From an uncultured Oscillospiraceae bacterium (GTDB taxonomy: Bacteria; Bacillota; Clostridia; Oscillospirales; Acutalibacteraceae), in the NCBI GenBank assembly GCA_900539425.1, contig UQBX01000009.1, positions 1 through 64,000 of the forward strand: 64,000 nucleotides of DNA. The letters run 5' to 3'. Below, one piece after another: positions 52,673 to 61,560 of the stretch (positions within the stretch are counted from its first letter, which is position 1; each line of letters opens with the position of its first letter). The position numbers and the translations under genes are program-made. The notes under the pieces are model-generated. The model was given only the letters and a program-made list of their open reading frames with translations, searched no databases and was not told where the DNA came from.

Positions 52673-54510
52673 GAAAAGATATCGAAAAAATTCTTCAGTT
52701 TGTTCAGAAACCCGCAAGATATTGCGGCGGTGAACTTAACAGTGTTATTAAAGACCCTAAAAAGGTTGCTTTGCGCTACGCCTTTTGTTTTCCGGATCTG
52801 TATGAAATAGGTATGAGCCACCTTGGAATGAAAATTCTTTATTCTCTTGTTAACAGCAGGGAAGATGCCTGGTGTGAACGCGTCTTTGCGCCTGATACTG
52901 ATATGGAAGAACAGATGAGGAAAAACGGTGTTAAGCTGTTTGCTCTTGAAAGTGAAGACGATATAAAAGATTTTGATATTATCGGCTTTACGCTTATGTA
53001 TGAGCTTTGCTATACCAATATGCTTAATATGATGGATCTGGCAGGTATCAAGCTTAAATCAAAAGACAGGACTGAATTAACGCCGATTATTGCGTGCGGC
53101 GGTCCATGTGCCTGTAATCCGGAGCCAATAGCAGATTTTGTTGACATAGTTTTTCTCGGAGACGGCGAGGAAAGTACTATGGAAGTGCTTGATCTTCTTA
53201 AAGAGTGCAAAGAAAAAGGATCTACCAAGCACGAGTTTCTGCTGAAAGCAAAAGATATTCGGGGTGTCTATGTTCCGTCTTTTTACAAAGACAGTTATAA
53301 TGAAGACGGAACTTTAAAAGATCTTCAGCCGTTATACGGAGCACCGGAAAAAGTTAAAAAAGCTGTTGTTTCAGATATGGACAGTTGTTTTTATCCCGAT
53401 AACTTCGTTGTTCCTTTTATTAATATAGTTCATGACAGAGCGGTTGAAGAAATTTTCCGCGGTTGTATACGCGGCTGCCGTTTCTGTCAGGCAGGATTTA
53501 CTTACAGACCCATAAGGGAAAAAAGCGTTGAAACTATTAACAAACAGGCTAAAGCCTTAATTAAGTCAACAGGATATGATGAGCTTTCATTATGTTCGCT
53601 CTCTACATCCGACCACAGCTGTGTTAACGAAATGCTCAGCTCTCTTATTGACTGGACAGTTAAGGATAAGATAAATCTTTCTCTTCCTTCGCTTCGAGTT
53701 GATAATTTTTCGGACGAGCTTGTTGATAAACTTAATAAAGTCAGAAAAAGCGGTCTTACTTTCGCACCTGAGGCCGGTACTCAGCGTTTGCGAGATGTAA
53801 TTAATAAGAATGTTACTGAGGAAGAAGTACTTTCCACCTGCCTCAAGGCTTTTGATAACGGGTGGACATCCGTTAAGCTTTATTTTATGATGGGACTTCC
53901 TACGGAAACTATGGAGGATATTGAAGGTATTGCAAACCTTGCTATGGAAGTAGTACACACCTTTTACAGAAATCCCAACCGTCAGAAGGGGACAGGCGTT
54001 CAGGTATCAGTAAGCTGTGCTTCATTTATTCCAAAGCCTTTTACTCCGTTTCAGTGGGAACCTGAGGATACAATGCAGAGCCTTAAAGAAAAGCAAAAGC
54101 ACCTGCTTGAATCAATACCAAGCAAAAAGGTTAAGGTCTCATATCACGAAACTCCAACTTCTCTGCTTGAGGGCGTTTTGGCAAGAGGGGACAGACGTCT
54201 GTGCAATGTTCTATATGATGCTTTCAAACTCGGCTGCAAATTTGATTCATGGGATGACCGCTTTAATTTTGACGCTTGGATGAAGGCTTTTGAAATGAAC
54301 GGAATCGATCCTTATTTTTATACCCAAAGAAGAAGAGAATTTTCTGAAATCCTTCCCTGGGATCACCTTGATTACGGCGTTTCAAAGAAATTTCTTGAAA
54401 ATGAGAACAAAAAAGCACATGAAAACAAAACCACTCCGCATTGCCGTATAAAATGCGCGGGCTGCGGCGCTAATATGCTTAACGGAGGTCACTGTGATGC
54501 GCGAGGTTAG
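52669..54510 (+). CDS. TIGR03960-type B12-binding-like radical SAM protein
   Basis: 613 residues. An N-terminal cobalamin-binding-like domain (YEIGMSHLGMKILYSLVN near 45-62, LGDGEEST near 163) precedes the radical SAM core with CIRGCRFCQ near 266-274 (CxxxCxxC). Later segments FAPEAGTQRLRDVINKNV and SFIPKPFTPFQW are typical. The C-terminus has HCRIKCAGCGAN, a zinc-like pair. Always found beside a DUF2344 gene; the pair is often split from a fused form. It may modify tRNA or protein, but the reaction is unknown. Overlaps both neighbours. Confidence 0.88.
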   Translation: MRKDIEKILQFVQKPARYCGGELNSVIKDPKKVALRYAFCFPDLYEIGMSHLGMKILYSLVNSREDAWCERVFAPDTDMEEQMRKNGVKLFALESEDDIKDFDIIGFTLMYELCYTNMLNMMDLAGIKLKSKDRTELTPIIACGGPCACNPEPIADFVDIVFLGDGEESTMEVLDLLKECKEKGSTKHEFLLKAKDIRGVYVPSFYKDSYNEDGTLKDLQPLYGAPEKVKKAVVSDMDSCFYPDNFVVPFINIVHDRAVEEIFRGCIRGCRFCQAGFTYRPIREKSVETINKQAKALIKSTGYDELSLCSLSTSDHSCVNEMLSSLIDWTVKDKINLSLPSLRVDNFSDELVDKLNKVRKSGLTFAPEAGTQRLRDVINKNVTEEEVLSTCLKAFDNGWTSVKLYFMMGLPTETMEDIEGIANLAMEVVHTFYRNPNRQKGTGVQVSVSCASFIPKPFTPFQWEPEDTMQSLKEKQKHLLESIPSKKVKVSYHETPTSLLEGVLARGDRRLCNVLYDAFKLGCKFDSWDDRFNFDAWMKAFEMNGIDPYFYTQRRREFSEILPWDHLDYGVSKKFLENENKKAHENKTTPHCRIKCAGCGANMLNGGHCDARG

Positions 54511-55162
54511 ATTGCTGTTTTCTAAAACAGACAGATGTAAGTATATAAGTCATCTTGATATAAACAGATGTATGTCCCGTGCGCTCACAAGAGCGCAGAT
54601 ACCTCTTTGGTATACAGAGGGTTTTAATCCTCATCCCTATATGAGCTTTTCTTTGCCTTTGCCGTTAGGAGTGGAAAGCATGTGTGAAAGTCTTGAAATC
54701 AGAATTACAGGCGATATTTCTAACAGCGAAATAAAAGACAAGCTCAATGCCGTTCTTCCAACGGGTATAAGAATCGTTGACGTTTATGATGATTTTCGGG
54801 ATTGCAGTGAGATTGCTTTTTCCGATTATGTATTCAAATATGATTTTAAGGATAACAAAGAAGCTGAAAAAAGAATGAAAAAAGTCCTTTCACAGGATAA
54901 CATAATTGCTCTGAAAAGAGGCAAGCAGGGCAGAAGAAAAGTTCTTAAAGAGGTTGATATAAAACCTCTTATTGATAAATGTTCTGTATCTGTAAGAGAT
55001 AACAGCACGGTAATAAATGCAAGACTTGCCGCTGGCCAGCACAGTAATCTCAGTCCTGAGCTTTTTTCTCAGACTCTGCTTAAACTTGCAGATCTTGATT
55101 TTGAATGGAAAAGCATTTCAAGATTAGCTCTTTTGGATGCAGATTATAATAATTTCAGATAA
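54497..55162 (+). CDS. TIGR03936/DUF2344 radical SAM-associated protein
   Basis: 221 residues. VRLLFSKTDRCKYISHLDINRCMSRALTRA and PLWYTEGFNPHPYMSFSLPLPLGVES near the N-terminus are the family signature. It partners the radical SAM protein and lies inside its 3' end. GGAGG at 54484 fits the ATG at 54497 better than the GTG at 54494. Function unknown. The rplS promoter begins eight bases after the stop. Confidence 0.88.
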   Translation: MREVRLLFSKTDRCKYISHLDINRCMSRALTRAQIPLWYTEGFNPHPYMSFSLPLPLGVESMCESLEIRITGDISNSEIKDKLNAVLPTGIRIVDVYDDFRDCSEIAFSDYVFKYDFKDNKEAEKRMKKVLSQDNIIALKRGKQGRRKVLKEVDIKPLIDKCSVSVRDNSTVINARLAAGQHSNLSPELFSQTLLKLADLDFEWKSISRLALLDADYNNFR

Positions 55163-55169
55163 AAAAGAC

Positions 55170-55198
55170 TTGCAATTTTTTTACTTTTGTGATATATT
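55170..55198 (+). promoter_or_regulatory. rplS promoter
   Basis: TTGCAA (55170-55175), 17-bp spacer, TATATT (55193-55198) with an extended TGA ahead of the -10. Confidence 0.8.
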
Positions 55199-55204
55199 AT
55201 CTAA

Positions 55205-55325
55205 GCATTTGTTCCGTTGCTGTCCCGCAACGCGTTAAATGCTCATGCAAACCAAGCATTTAAGCGGGTGGTCCTCTTTCGTTTACTCGTTACGAACATC
55301 CGAAAATAAAAAGGAGGAAATTTTA
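55205..55325 (+). promoter_or_regulatory. Structured rplS leader (L19 leader candidate)
   Basis: The 120-nt 5' UTR is far more structured than others here. Hairpin A: GCATTT (55205-55210) with AAATGC (55237-55242), enclosing CGTTGC/GCAACG (55215-55220, 55227-55232). Hairpin B: TTAAATGC (55235-55242) with GCATTTAA (55256-55263). A and B share the same strand and so exclude each other. L19 leaders are known in Firmicutes as ribosomal-protein autoregulatory RNAs. Whether this matches that model would need a covariance search. Confidence 0.6.
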
Positions 55326-55667
55326 ATGGATGCACTTAAAATTATCGAAGAAAGCAGCATGAAAAAAGAACTTCCCTCATTTTCAATCGGTGATACCGTA
55401 AAAGTCGGTGTTCGTATCCGTGAGGGCAAAACAGAGAGAATTCAGGTATTTGAGGGCACTGTAATCGCTATCAAAGGTTCCGGCATTTCAAAGACCTTTA
55501 CCGTTCGCCGTGTATCTTACGGCGTTGGTGTTGAGCGTGTGTTCCCGCTTCATTCCGCAAATGTTGACAGCGTTACTGTTATCCGTAAAGGTAAAGTTCG
55601 CAGAGCGAAGCTTTATTATCTTCGTGACCGCGTTGGTAAGGCTGCAAAAGTTAAGGAAGATATCTAA
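55326..55667 (+). CDS. rplS: 50S ribosomal protein L19
   Basis: 113 residues. FSIGDTVKVGVRIREGKTERIQVFEGTVIA and FTVRRVSYGVGVERVFPLHS are L19 signatures; the end GKVRRAKLYYLRDRVGKAAKVKE is typical. The start is set by AAAGGAGG eight bases before the ATG at 55326; the frame is open upstream through the leader but has no ribosome site there. Confidence 0.97.
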   Translation: MDALKIIEESSMKKELPSFSIGDTVKVGVRIREGKTERIQVFEGTVIAIKGSGISKTFTVRRVSYGVGVERVFPLHSANVDSVTVIRKGKVRRAKLYYLRDRVGKAAKVKEDI

Positions 55668-55674
55668 CAGCTCT

Positions 55675-55705
55675 AAACCGCCTCAAGCAGGCGGTTTTTG
55701 TTTTT
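55675..55705 (+). terminator. Intrinsic terminator after rplS
   Basis: Perfect stem AAACCGCCT/AGGCGGTTT, loop CAAGC, then TTGTTTTT. Confidence 0.92.
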
Positions 55706-55779
55706 CAAAATGCTTTTTTATGTAATGTTGCAATAAAACATATTAATATGTATAATTATCTATAAAGGAGGGAGCGATT

Positions 55780-56643
55780 ATGCCAGATTTTCAGAAACAA
55801 AATGTTCAGTGGTTTCCTGGCCACATGGCAAAAACAAGACGTCTTATAAAAGAAAGTCTCAAACTTGTTGACGGCGTTGTTGAAATTGTTGACGCTCGTA
55901 TCCCGCATTCAAGTTCCAACCCTGAATTATCACAGATAATAAATAAGAAACCTAAAATAGTTTTATTAAATAAATGCGATATGGCAGACCCTGCCGCTAC
56001 TGAATTATGGATAAAGTATTATGCTAAAAACGGTATTACGGCAATAGCTGTTGACTGCAAAACAGGAAAAGGACTTAATAAATTTCAGAATGCTTGTGAA
56101 AAAGCTCTCTCTTCTGTAATAAAGAGAAATAAAGAAAAAGGGATGGAAGGGAAAGCTCTCAGGTTAATGGTTGTGGGTATTCCTAATACAGGCAAGTCTT
56201 CTTTTATTAATCGAATGGCAGGTAAATATAAGGCAGTTGTAGCCGATAAAGCCGGTGTTACAAGAAGCAATCAGTGGTTTTCAGCCGGAAACGGTATAGA
56301 ACTCCTTGATACACCGGGTGTACTGTGGCCTAAGTTCGATGACAGGGAAGTAGGGGACAAGCTTGCTTTTATCGGTTCTGTAAAGGATGAAGTTACGGAT
56401 ATAGAAACAATTGCATGCCGCCTTCTTGAAACACTTTCCAAGACAAGACCCAAAATGATAGAGGACAGGTATAAAATTTCTGATTTTGAAGATCTTAAAA
56501 GCTGGGAAATCCTTGAAAAGATAGGAAGAAAAAGAGGCTTTTTAATAAAAGGCGGAGAAATAGATACTCTCCGTGCGGCAACTGCTGTATGCGATGAATT
56601 CAGAGGAGGAAAACTCGGCAAGATAAGCCTTGAGTTACCGTAA
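55780..56643 (+). CDS. rbgA: Ribosome biogenesis GTPase YlqF/RbgA
   Basis: 287 residues. Circularly permuted GTPase: G4 LLNKCD near 62, G1 GIPNTGKSSFINR near 132, G3 DTPGVLWP near 177. FPGHMAKTRRLIKE near 13-26 and the C-terminal helical domain are typical. It acts late in 50S subunit assembly. AAAGGAGGG precedes the ATG. It heads an rbgA-rnhB-yraN operon. Confidence 0.95.
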   Translation: MPDFQKQNVQWFPGHMAKTRRLIKESLKLVDGVVEIVDARIPHSSSNPELSQIINKKPKIVLLNKCDMADPAATELWIKYYAKNGITAIAVDCKTGKGLNKFQNACEKALSSVIKRNKEKGMEGKALRLMVVGIPNTGKSSFINRMAGKYKAVVADKAGVTRSNQWFSAGNGIELLDTPGVLWPKFDDREVGDKLAFIGSVKDEVTDIETIACRLLETLSKTRPKMIEDRYKISDFEDLKSWEILEKIGRKRGFLIKGGEIDTLRAATAVCDEFRGGKLGKISLELP

Positions 56644-56645
56644 TT

Positions 56646-57248
56646 ATGGACTGGCTTTTATATGAAAATGAAAAATATAATGAAGGATATAAAATTATCT
56701 GCGGAGTTGACGAGGCTGGCCGCGGGCCGCTCGCTGGGCCTGTTTATGCAGCTGCCGTCGTTTTAGAAAAAGGTCAAACAATCGAGGGTGTAAACGATTC
56801 TAAAAAGCTTTCTGAAAAAAAGAGGGAATTACTTTTTGACAAGATAATTAATGAATGCAAGGATTATTCAATCGGAATGGCAAGCGAAAAAGAGATAGAC
56901 GAACTCAATATACTTCAGGCTACTTTTCTCGCAATGAAAAGAGCTGTTGACGGCTTGTCTGTAAAACCTGACTGCGCTCTTGTAGACGGAAATCAAATTC
57001 CCAATCTTGATTGCGACGTAACTACAGTAGTTAAGGGAGATGCTAAGTCCGAATCCATTGCTGCGGCGTCAATACTTGCCAAAGTTTCAAGGGACAGATA
57101 TATGCTTGAAATGGCAGAAAAATATCCTCAGTTCGGCTTTGAGAAGCACAAAGGATACGGAACAAAACTTCATTATGAAATGATTGAAAAATACGGCATT
57201 TGCGATATTCACAGAAAAACGTTTCTTAAAAAGGTGCTTTGCAAATGA
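56646..57248 (+). CDS. rnhB: Ribonuclease HII
   Basis: 200 residues. CGVDEAGRGPLAGPVYAAAVVL near 20-41 holds the DEAGRG catalytic motif; ALVDGNQ near 112 and SIAAASILAKVSRDRYM near 137 complete the site. It removes single ribonucleotides and RNA primers from DNA. It begins two bases after the rbgA stop and overlaps yraN by 4 bp. Confidence 0.96.
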   Translation: MDWLLYENEKYNEGYKIICGVDEAGRGPLAGPVYAAAVVLEKGQTIEGVNDSKKLSEKKRELLFDKIINECKDYSIGMASEKEIDELNILQATFLAMKRAVDGLSVKPDCALVDGNQIPNLDCDVTTVVKGDAKSESIAAASILAKVSRDRYMLEMAEKYPQFGFEKHKGYGTKLHYEMIEKYGICDIHRKTFLKKVLCK

Positions 57249-57598
57249 ATTCACTCGGTAAACTTGCTGAAATGAAAGCATGCGAATATCTTGAAAAGAA
57301 AAAATACGCTCTTGTTGATTTTAATTATTCGTGCAGATTCGGCGAGATTGACTTAATTGTAAAAAATAAAAAGTACATATGCTTTGTTGAGGTAAAGATG
57401 CGAAACGAAAACAGTATTGCGTCGCCTATGGAATTTGTTGACGAGAGAAAACAGCAAAAGCTTGCAGCAAGTGCAAATATGTATCTGTCAACTCATAATA
57501 CTAAACTTCAGCCTCGTTTTGACGTGGTTGAGGTCTTTTGTGAAAATAATAAAATTAAATCAATCAAACACCTTGAAAATGCTTTTCAATTATGTTAA
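57245..57598 (+). CDS. UPF0102/YraN-family endonuclease-like protein
   Basis: 117 residues. GKLAEMKACEYLEKKKYALVDFNYSCRFGEIDLIVKNKKYICFVEVKMR near 5-53 has the GE-D-x-ExK arrangement of the UPF0102 nuclease-like fold. Often encoded after rnhB; exact role unknown. The ATG at 57245 overlaps the rnhB stop and follows AAAGGTG. Confidence 0.9.
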   Translation: MNSLGKLAEMKACEYLEKKKYALVDFNYSCRFGEIDLIVKNKKYICFVEVKMRNENSIASPMEFVDERKQQKLAASANMYLSTHNTKLQPRFDVVEVFCENNKIKSIKHLENAFQLC

Positions 57599-57629
57599 AA
57601 TATCTTAAAGATTTATTAGGAGGGCAAAT

Positions 57630-59126
57630 ATGCTTTATACTTCTACAAGAGATAATTCCGTAAAAGTCAGCGCATCTCATGCGATTGCACAGGGAATAAG
57701 CGAGGAAGGCGGTCTTTTTGTACCCTGCGAATTCCCGCAATTCTCAATAGATAAAATTAAAGATATGGCATCTATGTCATACATAGAAAGAGCCAAAACA
57801 GTGCTTCGTGAATTTCTTGATGATTTTTCTGAAGAGGAGCTTGATTACTGTGTAAGCGGTGCTTATGCCGCAGGTAAATTTTCTTCAGACGCTGTTGCGC
57901 CTACCGTAAACGTCTGCGGGAATGAGAATGTACTTGAATTGTGGCACGGTCCTACTTGCGCGTTCAAAGACATGGCTCTTCAGCTTCTGCCTTATCTTAT
58001 GACTGTTTCTGCTAAAAAAACAGCTGACGGCAAAACCATAGTTATTCTTGTTGCTACTTCAGGTGATACAGGTAAAGCGGCACTTGAAGGCTTCAAAGAT
58101 GTTGCAAACACAAAAATACTTGTATTTTATCCCGAAAACGGCGTATCACCGATGCAGAAGCTTCAAATGGTTACACAGGAAGGCTCAAATGTTGCTGTCT
58201 GCGCAGTAAAGGGTAATTTTGACGACGCTCAGAGCGCAGTTAAAAAGATATTTACAGATGATGCAATTAAAAATAAACTTGCAGAGAAAAACATGATGTT
58301 TTCATCTGCAAACTCAATAAACTGGGGCAGACTTGTACCTCAGATAGTTTACTATTTCTCAGCATACTGTGATCTTATGAACAGCGGTTCTATTTCTGCC
58401 GGTGATGAGATAAACGTAGTTGTCCCCACCGGTAATTTCGGTAATATTCTTGCATGCTATTATGCAAAGAAAATGGGTCTCCCAGTAAAGAAACTTGTTT
58501 GTGCGTCAAATTCAAATAACGTTCTTACCGATTTTCTCAATACAGGAACTTATGATAAGAACCGCGAATTCTACACAACAACGTCTCCAAGTATGGATAT
58601 TCTTATATCTTCAAACCTTGAACGCCTGCTTTATCATATGAGCGGAAACGATGATAAGGTTGTAAATGACCTTATGGCTAAACTTTCAGCTGACGGCGTA
58701 TATACCGTTTCAGATGAACTTATCTCGTCTATCAAAGAGTGCTTTTCTGCCGGTTTTGCAGGTGAGGACGATGTAAATGATACAATAAAATCATACTTTG
58801 ATGATTATCATTATCTTTGCGATACTCATACGGCGGTTGCGCTTAAAGTATATGCAGATTATGTTAAAAATTCAGGGGATGATATTCCCACTGTTATTGA
58901 TTCAACTGCATCTCCGTATAAGTTTTCAAAGAGTGTTTTGAGCGCTGTTACAGGCGGCAATCTTCCTGATGCTGATGAGTTTGAAATGGTAAGAGAACTT
59001 CATGCCAAAACAGGCGCAGACGTTCCCGCACCGCTGGCGTCACTGAGAGATAAAGAAGTCCGTTTCAACAATGTTTGTTCAAAAGAAGACATGGGCGAAA
59101 TGGTATTTGGTCTTCTTGGTATCTGA
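57630..59126 (+). CDS. thrC: Threonine synthase
   Basis: 498 residues. The PLP lysine lies in LWHGPTCAFKDMALQLLP near 107-124; VATSGDTGKAALEGF near 148 and VVPTGNFGNILACYYAKKMGLP near 272 bind cofactor phosphate and substrate. Length fits the longer (fungal/enteric type) class. It makes threonine from O-phosphohomoserine. AGGAGGG precedes the ATG. No other thr genes nearby; a strong terminator follows. Confidence 0.95.
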   Translation: MLYTSTRDNSVKVSASHAIAQGISEEGGLFVPCEFPQFSIDKIKDMASMSYIERAKTVLREFLDDFSEEELDYCVSGAYAAGKFSSDAVAPTVNVCGNENVLELWHGPTCAFKDMALQLLPYLMTVSAKKTADGKTIVILVATSGDTGKAALEGFKDVANTKILVFYPENGVSPMQKLQMVTQEGSNVAVCAVKGNFDDAQSAVKKIFTDDAIKNKLAEKNMMFSSANSINWGRLVPQIVYYFSAYCDLMNSGSISAGDEINVVVPTGNFGNILACYYAKKMGLPVKKLVCASNSNNVLTDFLNTGTYDKNREFYTTTSPSMDILISSNLERLLYHMSGNDDKVVNDLMAKLSADGVYTVSDELISSIKECFSAGFAGEDDVNDTIKSYFDDYHYLCDTHTAVALKVYADYVKNSGDDIPTVIDSTASPYKFSKSVLSAVTGGNLPDADEFEMVRELHAKTGADVPAPLASLRDKEVRFNNVCSKEDMGEMVFGLLGI

Positions 59127-59170
59127 CTGCAGACGTATGCCTGCCGCTAAAAGCAATATTTATTAAATAA

Positions 59171-59200
59171 AAAAGCGGCTCTGTTACGAGCCGTTTTTTA
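59171..59200. terminator. Intrinsic terminator after thrC
   Basis: Stem CGGCTC/GAGCCG (extended by A-T pairs), loop TGTTAC, T-run after and A-run before, so it also serves the converging DUF1540 gene. Confidence 0.9.
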
Positions 59201-59215
59201 TTAATTGAAGATATT

Positions 59216-59380
59216 TTATTTGTTGCAGTTTTCGCAGCATTCAAAAGTTTCGCATTTTGTTTCTGTTGTTGTTTTTGCAACGCTGCTTCCTACTGTAATA
59301 TGGCCGGCTGAGCAGCTGTTATCGTTATTGTGGTGTACACAATTTTTAACCTCGCAGCAGATTCCTTTGATTTCGTTCAT
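59216..59380 (-). CDS. DUF1540 small Cys-rich protein
   Basis: 54 residues on the minus strand, too short for most ORF cut-offs. It reads MNEIKGICCEVKNCVHHN and continues with Cys at 23, 43, 48, 49 and 52 (ETKCETFECCENC). The spacing CCEVKNCVHHNNDNSC...CETFEC is that of DUF1540 proteins, widespread in spore-forming Clostridia and probably metal-binding. GGGAGTG lies nine bases before the ATG. It is divergent from the metallophosphoesterase gene. Confidence 0.85.
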   Translation of the reverse strand: MNEIKGICCEVKNCVHHNNDNSCSAGHITVGSSVAKTTTETKCETFECCENCNK

Positions 59381-59457
59381 TCGTTTCACACTCCCTTCGT
59401 TTTAATTTTTGCCTTATTTTTTGCATTTATTCCAAATTCATTGAAAGGTTTTTATTT

Positions 59458-60144
59458 ATGTCTTTATTCGCAATTGCTGACACACATCTGTCTTTCGGTA
59501 CCAACAAACCCATGGATACTTTTGCCGGTTGGGAAAATTATACAGAAAGACTTCAGAAAAACTGGAATAAAGTTGTTGGTGCAGATGACGATGTTGTAAT
59601 TGCAGGCGACATAAGCTGGGCGATGGACTTTAATGAACTTGAAGCTGATTTTGACTTTCTTGAATCTCTTAACGGCAATAAAATTATATTGAAGGGGAAT
59701 CATGATTTCTGGTGGAACACACTTTCTAAAATGAATAAATTTATTGAGGAAAAAGGTTATAAAACCATAAAATTCCTGTATAATAATTCGTATGAATGCG
59801 GGCCTTGTTCTGTTTGCGGATCCCGCGGTTGGATATATGACAGCGAAGAGGAACAGGACAAAAAAATCCTCTTGAGGGAGACATCAAGAATTGAAAGAAG
59901 CTTGCAGAGTTCGCAAAACAGCAGTAAACTGCTTTTTTTGCACTATCCGCCTGTTTCTCAAAATTTTAAATGTGAAGAAATAATCGAATTAATTAATAAA
60001 TACGGAATAAAAAAATGTTATTTCGGGCATCTTCACGGAGAAGCCGCTAAATATGCTTTTGAAGGTGAGCGGGACGGTGTAGATTATAAGCTTATTTCCT
60101 GCGATAGATTAAAATTCACACCTTATTTAATTTTAAAATACTGA
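59458..60144 (+). CDS. Metallophosphoesterase
   Basis: 228 residues of the calcineurin-like fold. Motifs in order: ADTHLSFG near 7 (D-x-H), GDISWAMD near 46 (GD), GNHDFWW near 80 (GNHD), LLFLHYPPV near 159 and FGHLHGEA near 186 (GHxH). These ligate two metal ions. Substrate is not predictable (phosphodiesters or phosphomonoesters). AAAGG precedes the ATG. Confidence 0.88.
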   Translation: MSLFAIADTHLSFGTNKPMDTFAGWENYTERLQKNWNKVVGADDDVVIAGDISWAMDFNELEADFDFLESLNGNKIILKGNHDFWWNTLSKMNKFIEEKGYKTIKFLYNNSYECGPCSVCGSRGWIYDSEEEQDKKILLRETSRIERSLQSSQNSSKLLFLHYPPVSQNFKCEEIIELINKYGIKKCYFGHLHGEAAKYAFEGERDGVDYKLISCDRLKFTPYLILKY

Positions 60145-60150
60145 TTTTTC

Positions 60151-60179
60151 TTGAAAAAGATGTATTGATATGCTATAAT
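60151..60179 (+). promoter_or_regulatory. tig promoter
   Basis: TTGAAA (60151-60156), 17-bp spacer, TATAAT (60174-60179) with extended TGC. Confidence 0.85.
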
Positions 60180-60232
60180 GCCTATTCAGTGATATTAATA
60201 TTAATATAAATATAAAGACAGGAGAGTTTAAT

Positions 60233-61516
60233 ATGGCACTTAAATCATCAAACAAGGTTGATACAAATACCTATGAACTTGAAGTTACAGTAGACAGCGA
60301 AACTTTCAAAAAAGCATGCACACAGGCTTATATGAAAGACAAAAAGAACATTCAGCTTCCCGGCTTCCGCAAAGGCAAAGCTCCGCAGGCAATGATTGAA
60401 AAAATGTACGGTGAAGGCACCTTCTTTGAAGATGCTCTTGATATCGTTTATCCCACAGCAGTTGCAGAGGCTTTCACAGAGGCTGGCATTGAAGTTGTTG
60501 ATGCACCTTATGATCTCGAGATACCTGTTATAGGCAAGGATACAGGTGTTGAAATGAAAATGAAAGTTACAACATATCCCGAAGTTAAACTCGGTGACTA
60601 TAAAGGCCTCAAGGTTAAGAAAGAGGATACAGAAGCAACTGATGAAGACGTTGAGAATGAGCTCAAGAGCCTTCAGGAAAGAAACTCTCGCCTTGTTGTT
60701 GCTGATGACAGAGCAGCTCAGGACGGAGATACAGTATCTCTTGATTTTGAAGGTTTTGTTGACGGCGAAGCTTTTGACGGAGGCAAAGGAGAGAATTATC
60801 CTCTTGAACTCGGTTCAGGCTCATTCATCCCCGGTTTTGAAGAGCAGGTTTGCGGTCATAAAGTTGACGAGGAATTTGATGTAAATGTTAAATTCCCCGA
60901 AGAGTATGCAGAACAGCTTGCCGGCAAAGACGCTGTTTTCAAATGCAAAATCCATGAGATAAAGGCTAAGGAACTGCCAGAGCTTGACGATGATTTTGCT
61001 CAGTCAGTATCTGAAGACCTCAACACTATTGATGAGCTTAAAGCTGATCTCAAAAAGCAGATTTCTGAGAAGAAAGAAGCAGACGCAAAATCAAAGATGG
61101 AAAACGATCTTCTTGAGCAGATCTGTGAAAACATGGAAGCGGAAATTCCGCAGTGCATGTTTGATAAGAGACAGGACGAAATGCTTAAAGATTATGAATA
61201 CAGACTCCAGTCTCAGGGCCTTGACCTTGATACATACCTCAAGTATGTAGGCCAGGACAGAGATTCTTTCAAAGCAACATTCAAAGTAGGCGCCGAAAAG
61301 CAGGTTAAGGTTTCAGTTGCACTTCGCGCTGTTATTGAAGCAGAGAAAATTGAAGCTGCCGAGGAAGACATAAATGCTGAGGCTGAAAAGATCGGTAAGC
61401 AGTACGGTATGGACGCTAATCAGGTTAAAAAGATTCTTGCTGCTGATCAGATCGCTGAGGATGTAAAGAGAAATAAGGCAGTAGATTTGATTGTTGAATC
61501 AGCTGTTGTTGAATAA
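60233..61516 (+). CDS. tig: Trigger factor
   Basis: 427 residues. Ribosome-binding domain with the signature GFRKGKAP near 44-51, FKBP-like PPIase domain (about 150-240: DGDTVSLDFEGFVDGEAFDGG), then a helical chaperone domain. It meets nascent chains at the exit tunnel. Acidic overall. First gene of the tig-clpP-clpX-lon block, as in most Firmicutes. Confidence 0.97.
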   Translation: MALKSSNKVDTNTYELEVTVDSETFKKACTQAYMKDKKNIQLPGFRKGKAPQAMIEKMYGEGTFFEDALDIVYPTAVAEAFTEAGIEVVDAPYDLEIPVIGKDTGVEMKMKVTTYPEVKLGDYKGLKVKKEDTEATDEDVENELKSLQERNSRLVVADDRAAQDGDTVSLDFEGFVDGEAFDGGKGENYPLELGSGSFIPGFEEQVCGHKVDEEFDVNVKFPEEYAEQLAGKDAVFKCKIHEIKAKELPELDDDFAQSVSEDLNTIDELKADLKKQISEKKEADAKSKMENDLLEQICENMEAEIPQCMFDKRQDEMLKDYEYRLQSQGLDLDTYLKYVGQDRDSFKATFKVGAEKQVKVSVALRAVIEAEKIEAAEEDINAEAEKIGKQYGMDANQVKKILAADQIAEDVKRNKAVDLIVESAVVE

Positions 61517-61560
61517 TTAAAGAAATATTATTTACAATTATTTAAAGGAAAGTGATTTAA

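Noticed and set aside
54017..54283. Internal plus-strand ORF of 88 codons
   Set aside because: It is a frame-shifted shadow of the radical SAM gene, rich in Leu and Cys with no recognisable motif.
55239..55325. N-terminal extension of L19
   Set aside because: The frame is open but lies in the structured leader; the ribosome site at 55311-55318 and the family length support the start at 55326.
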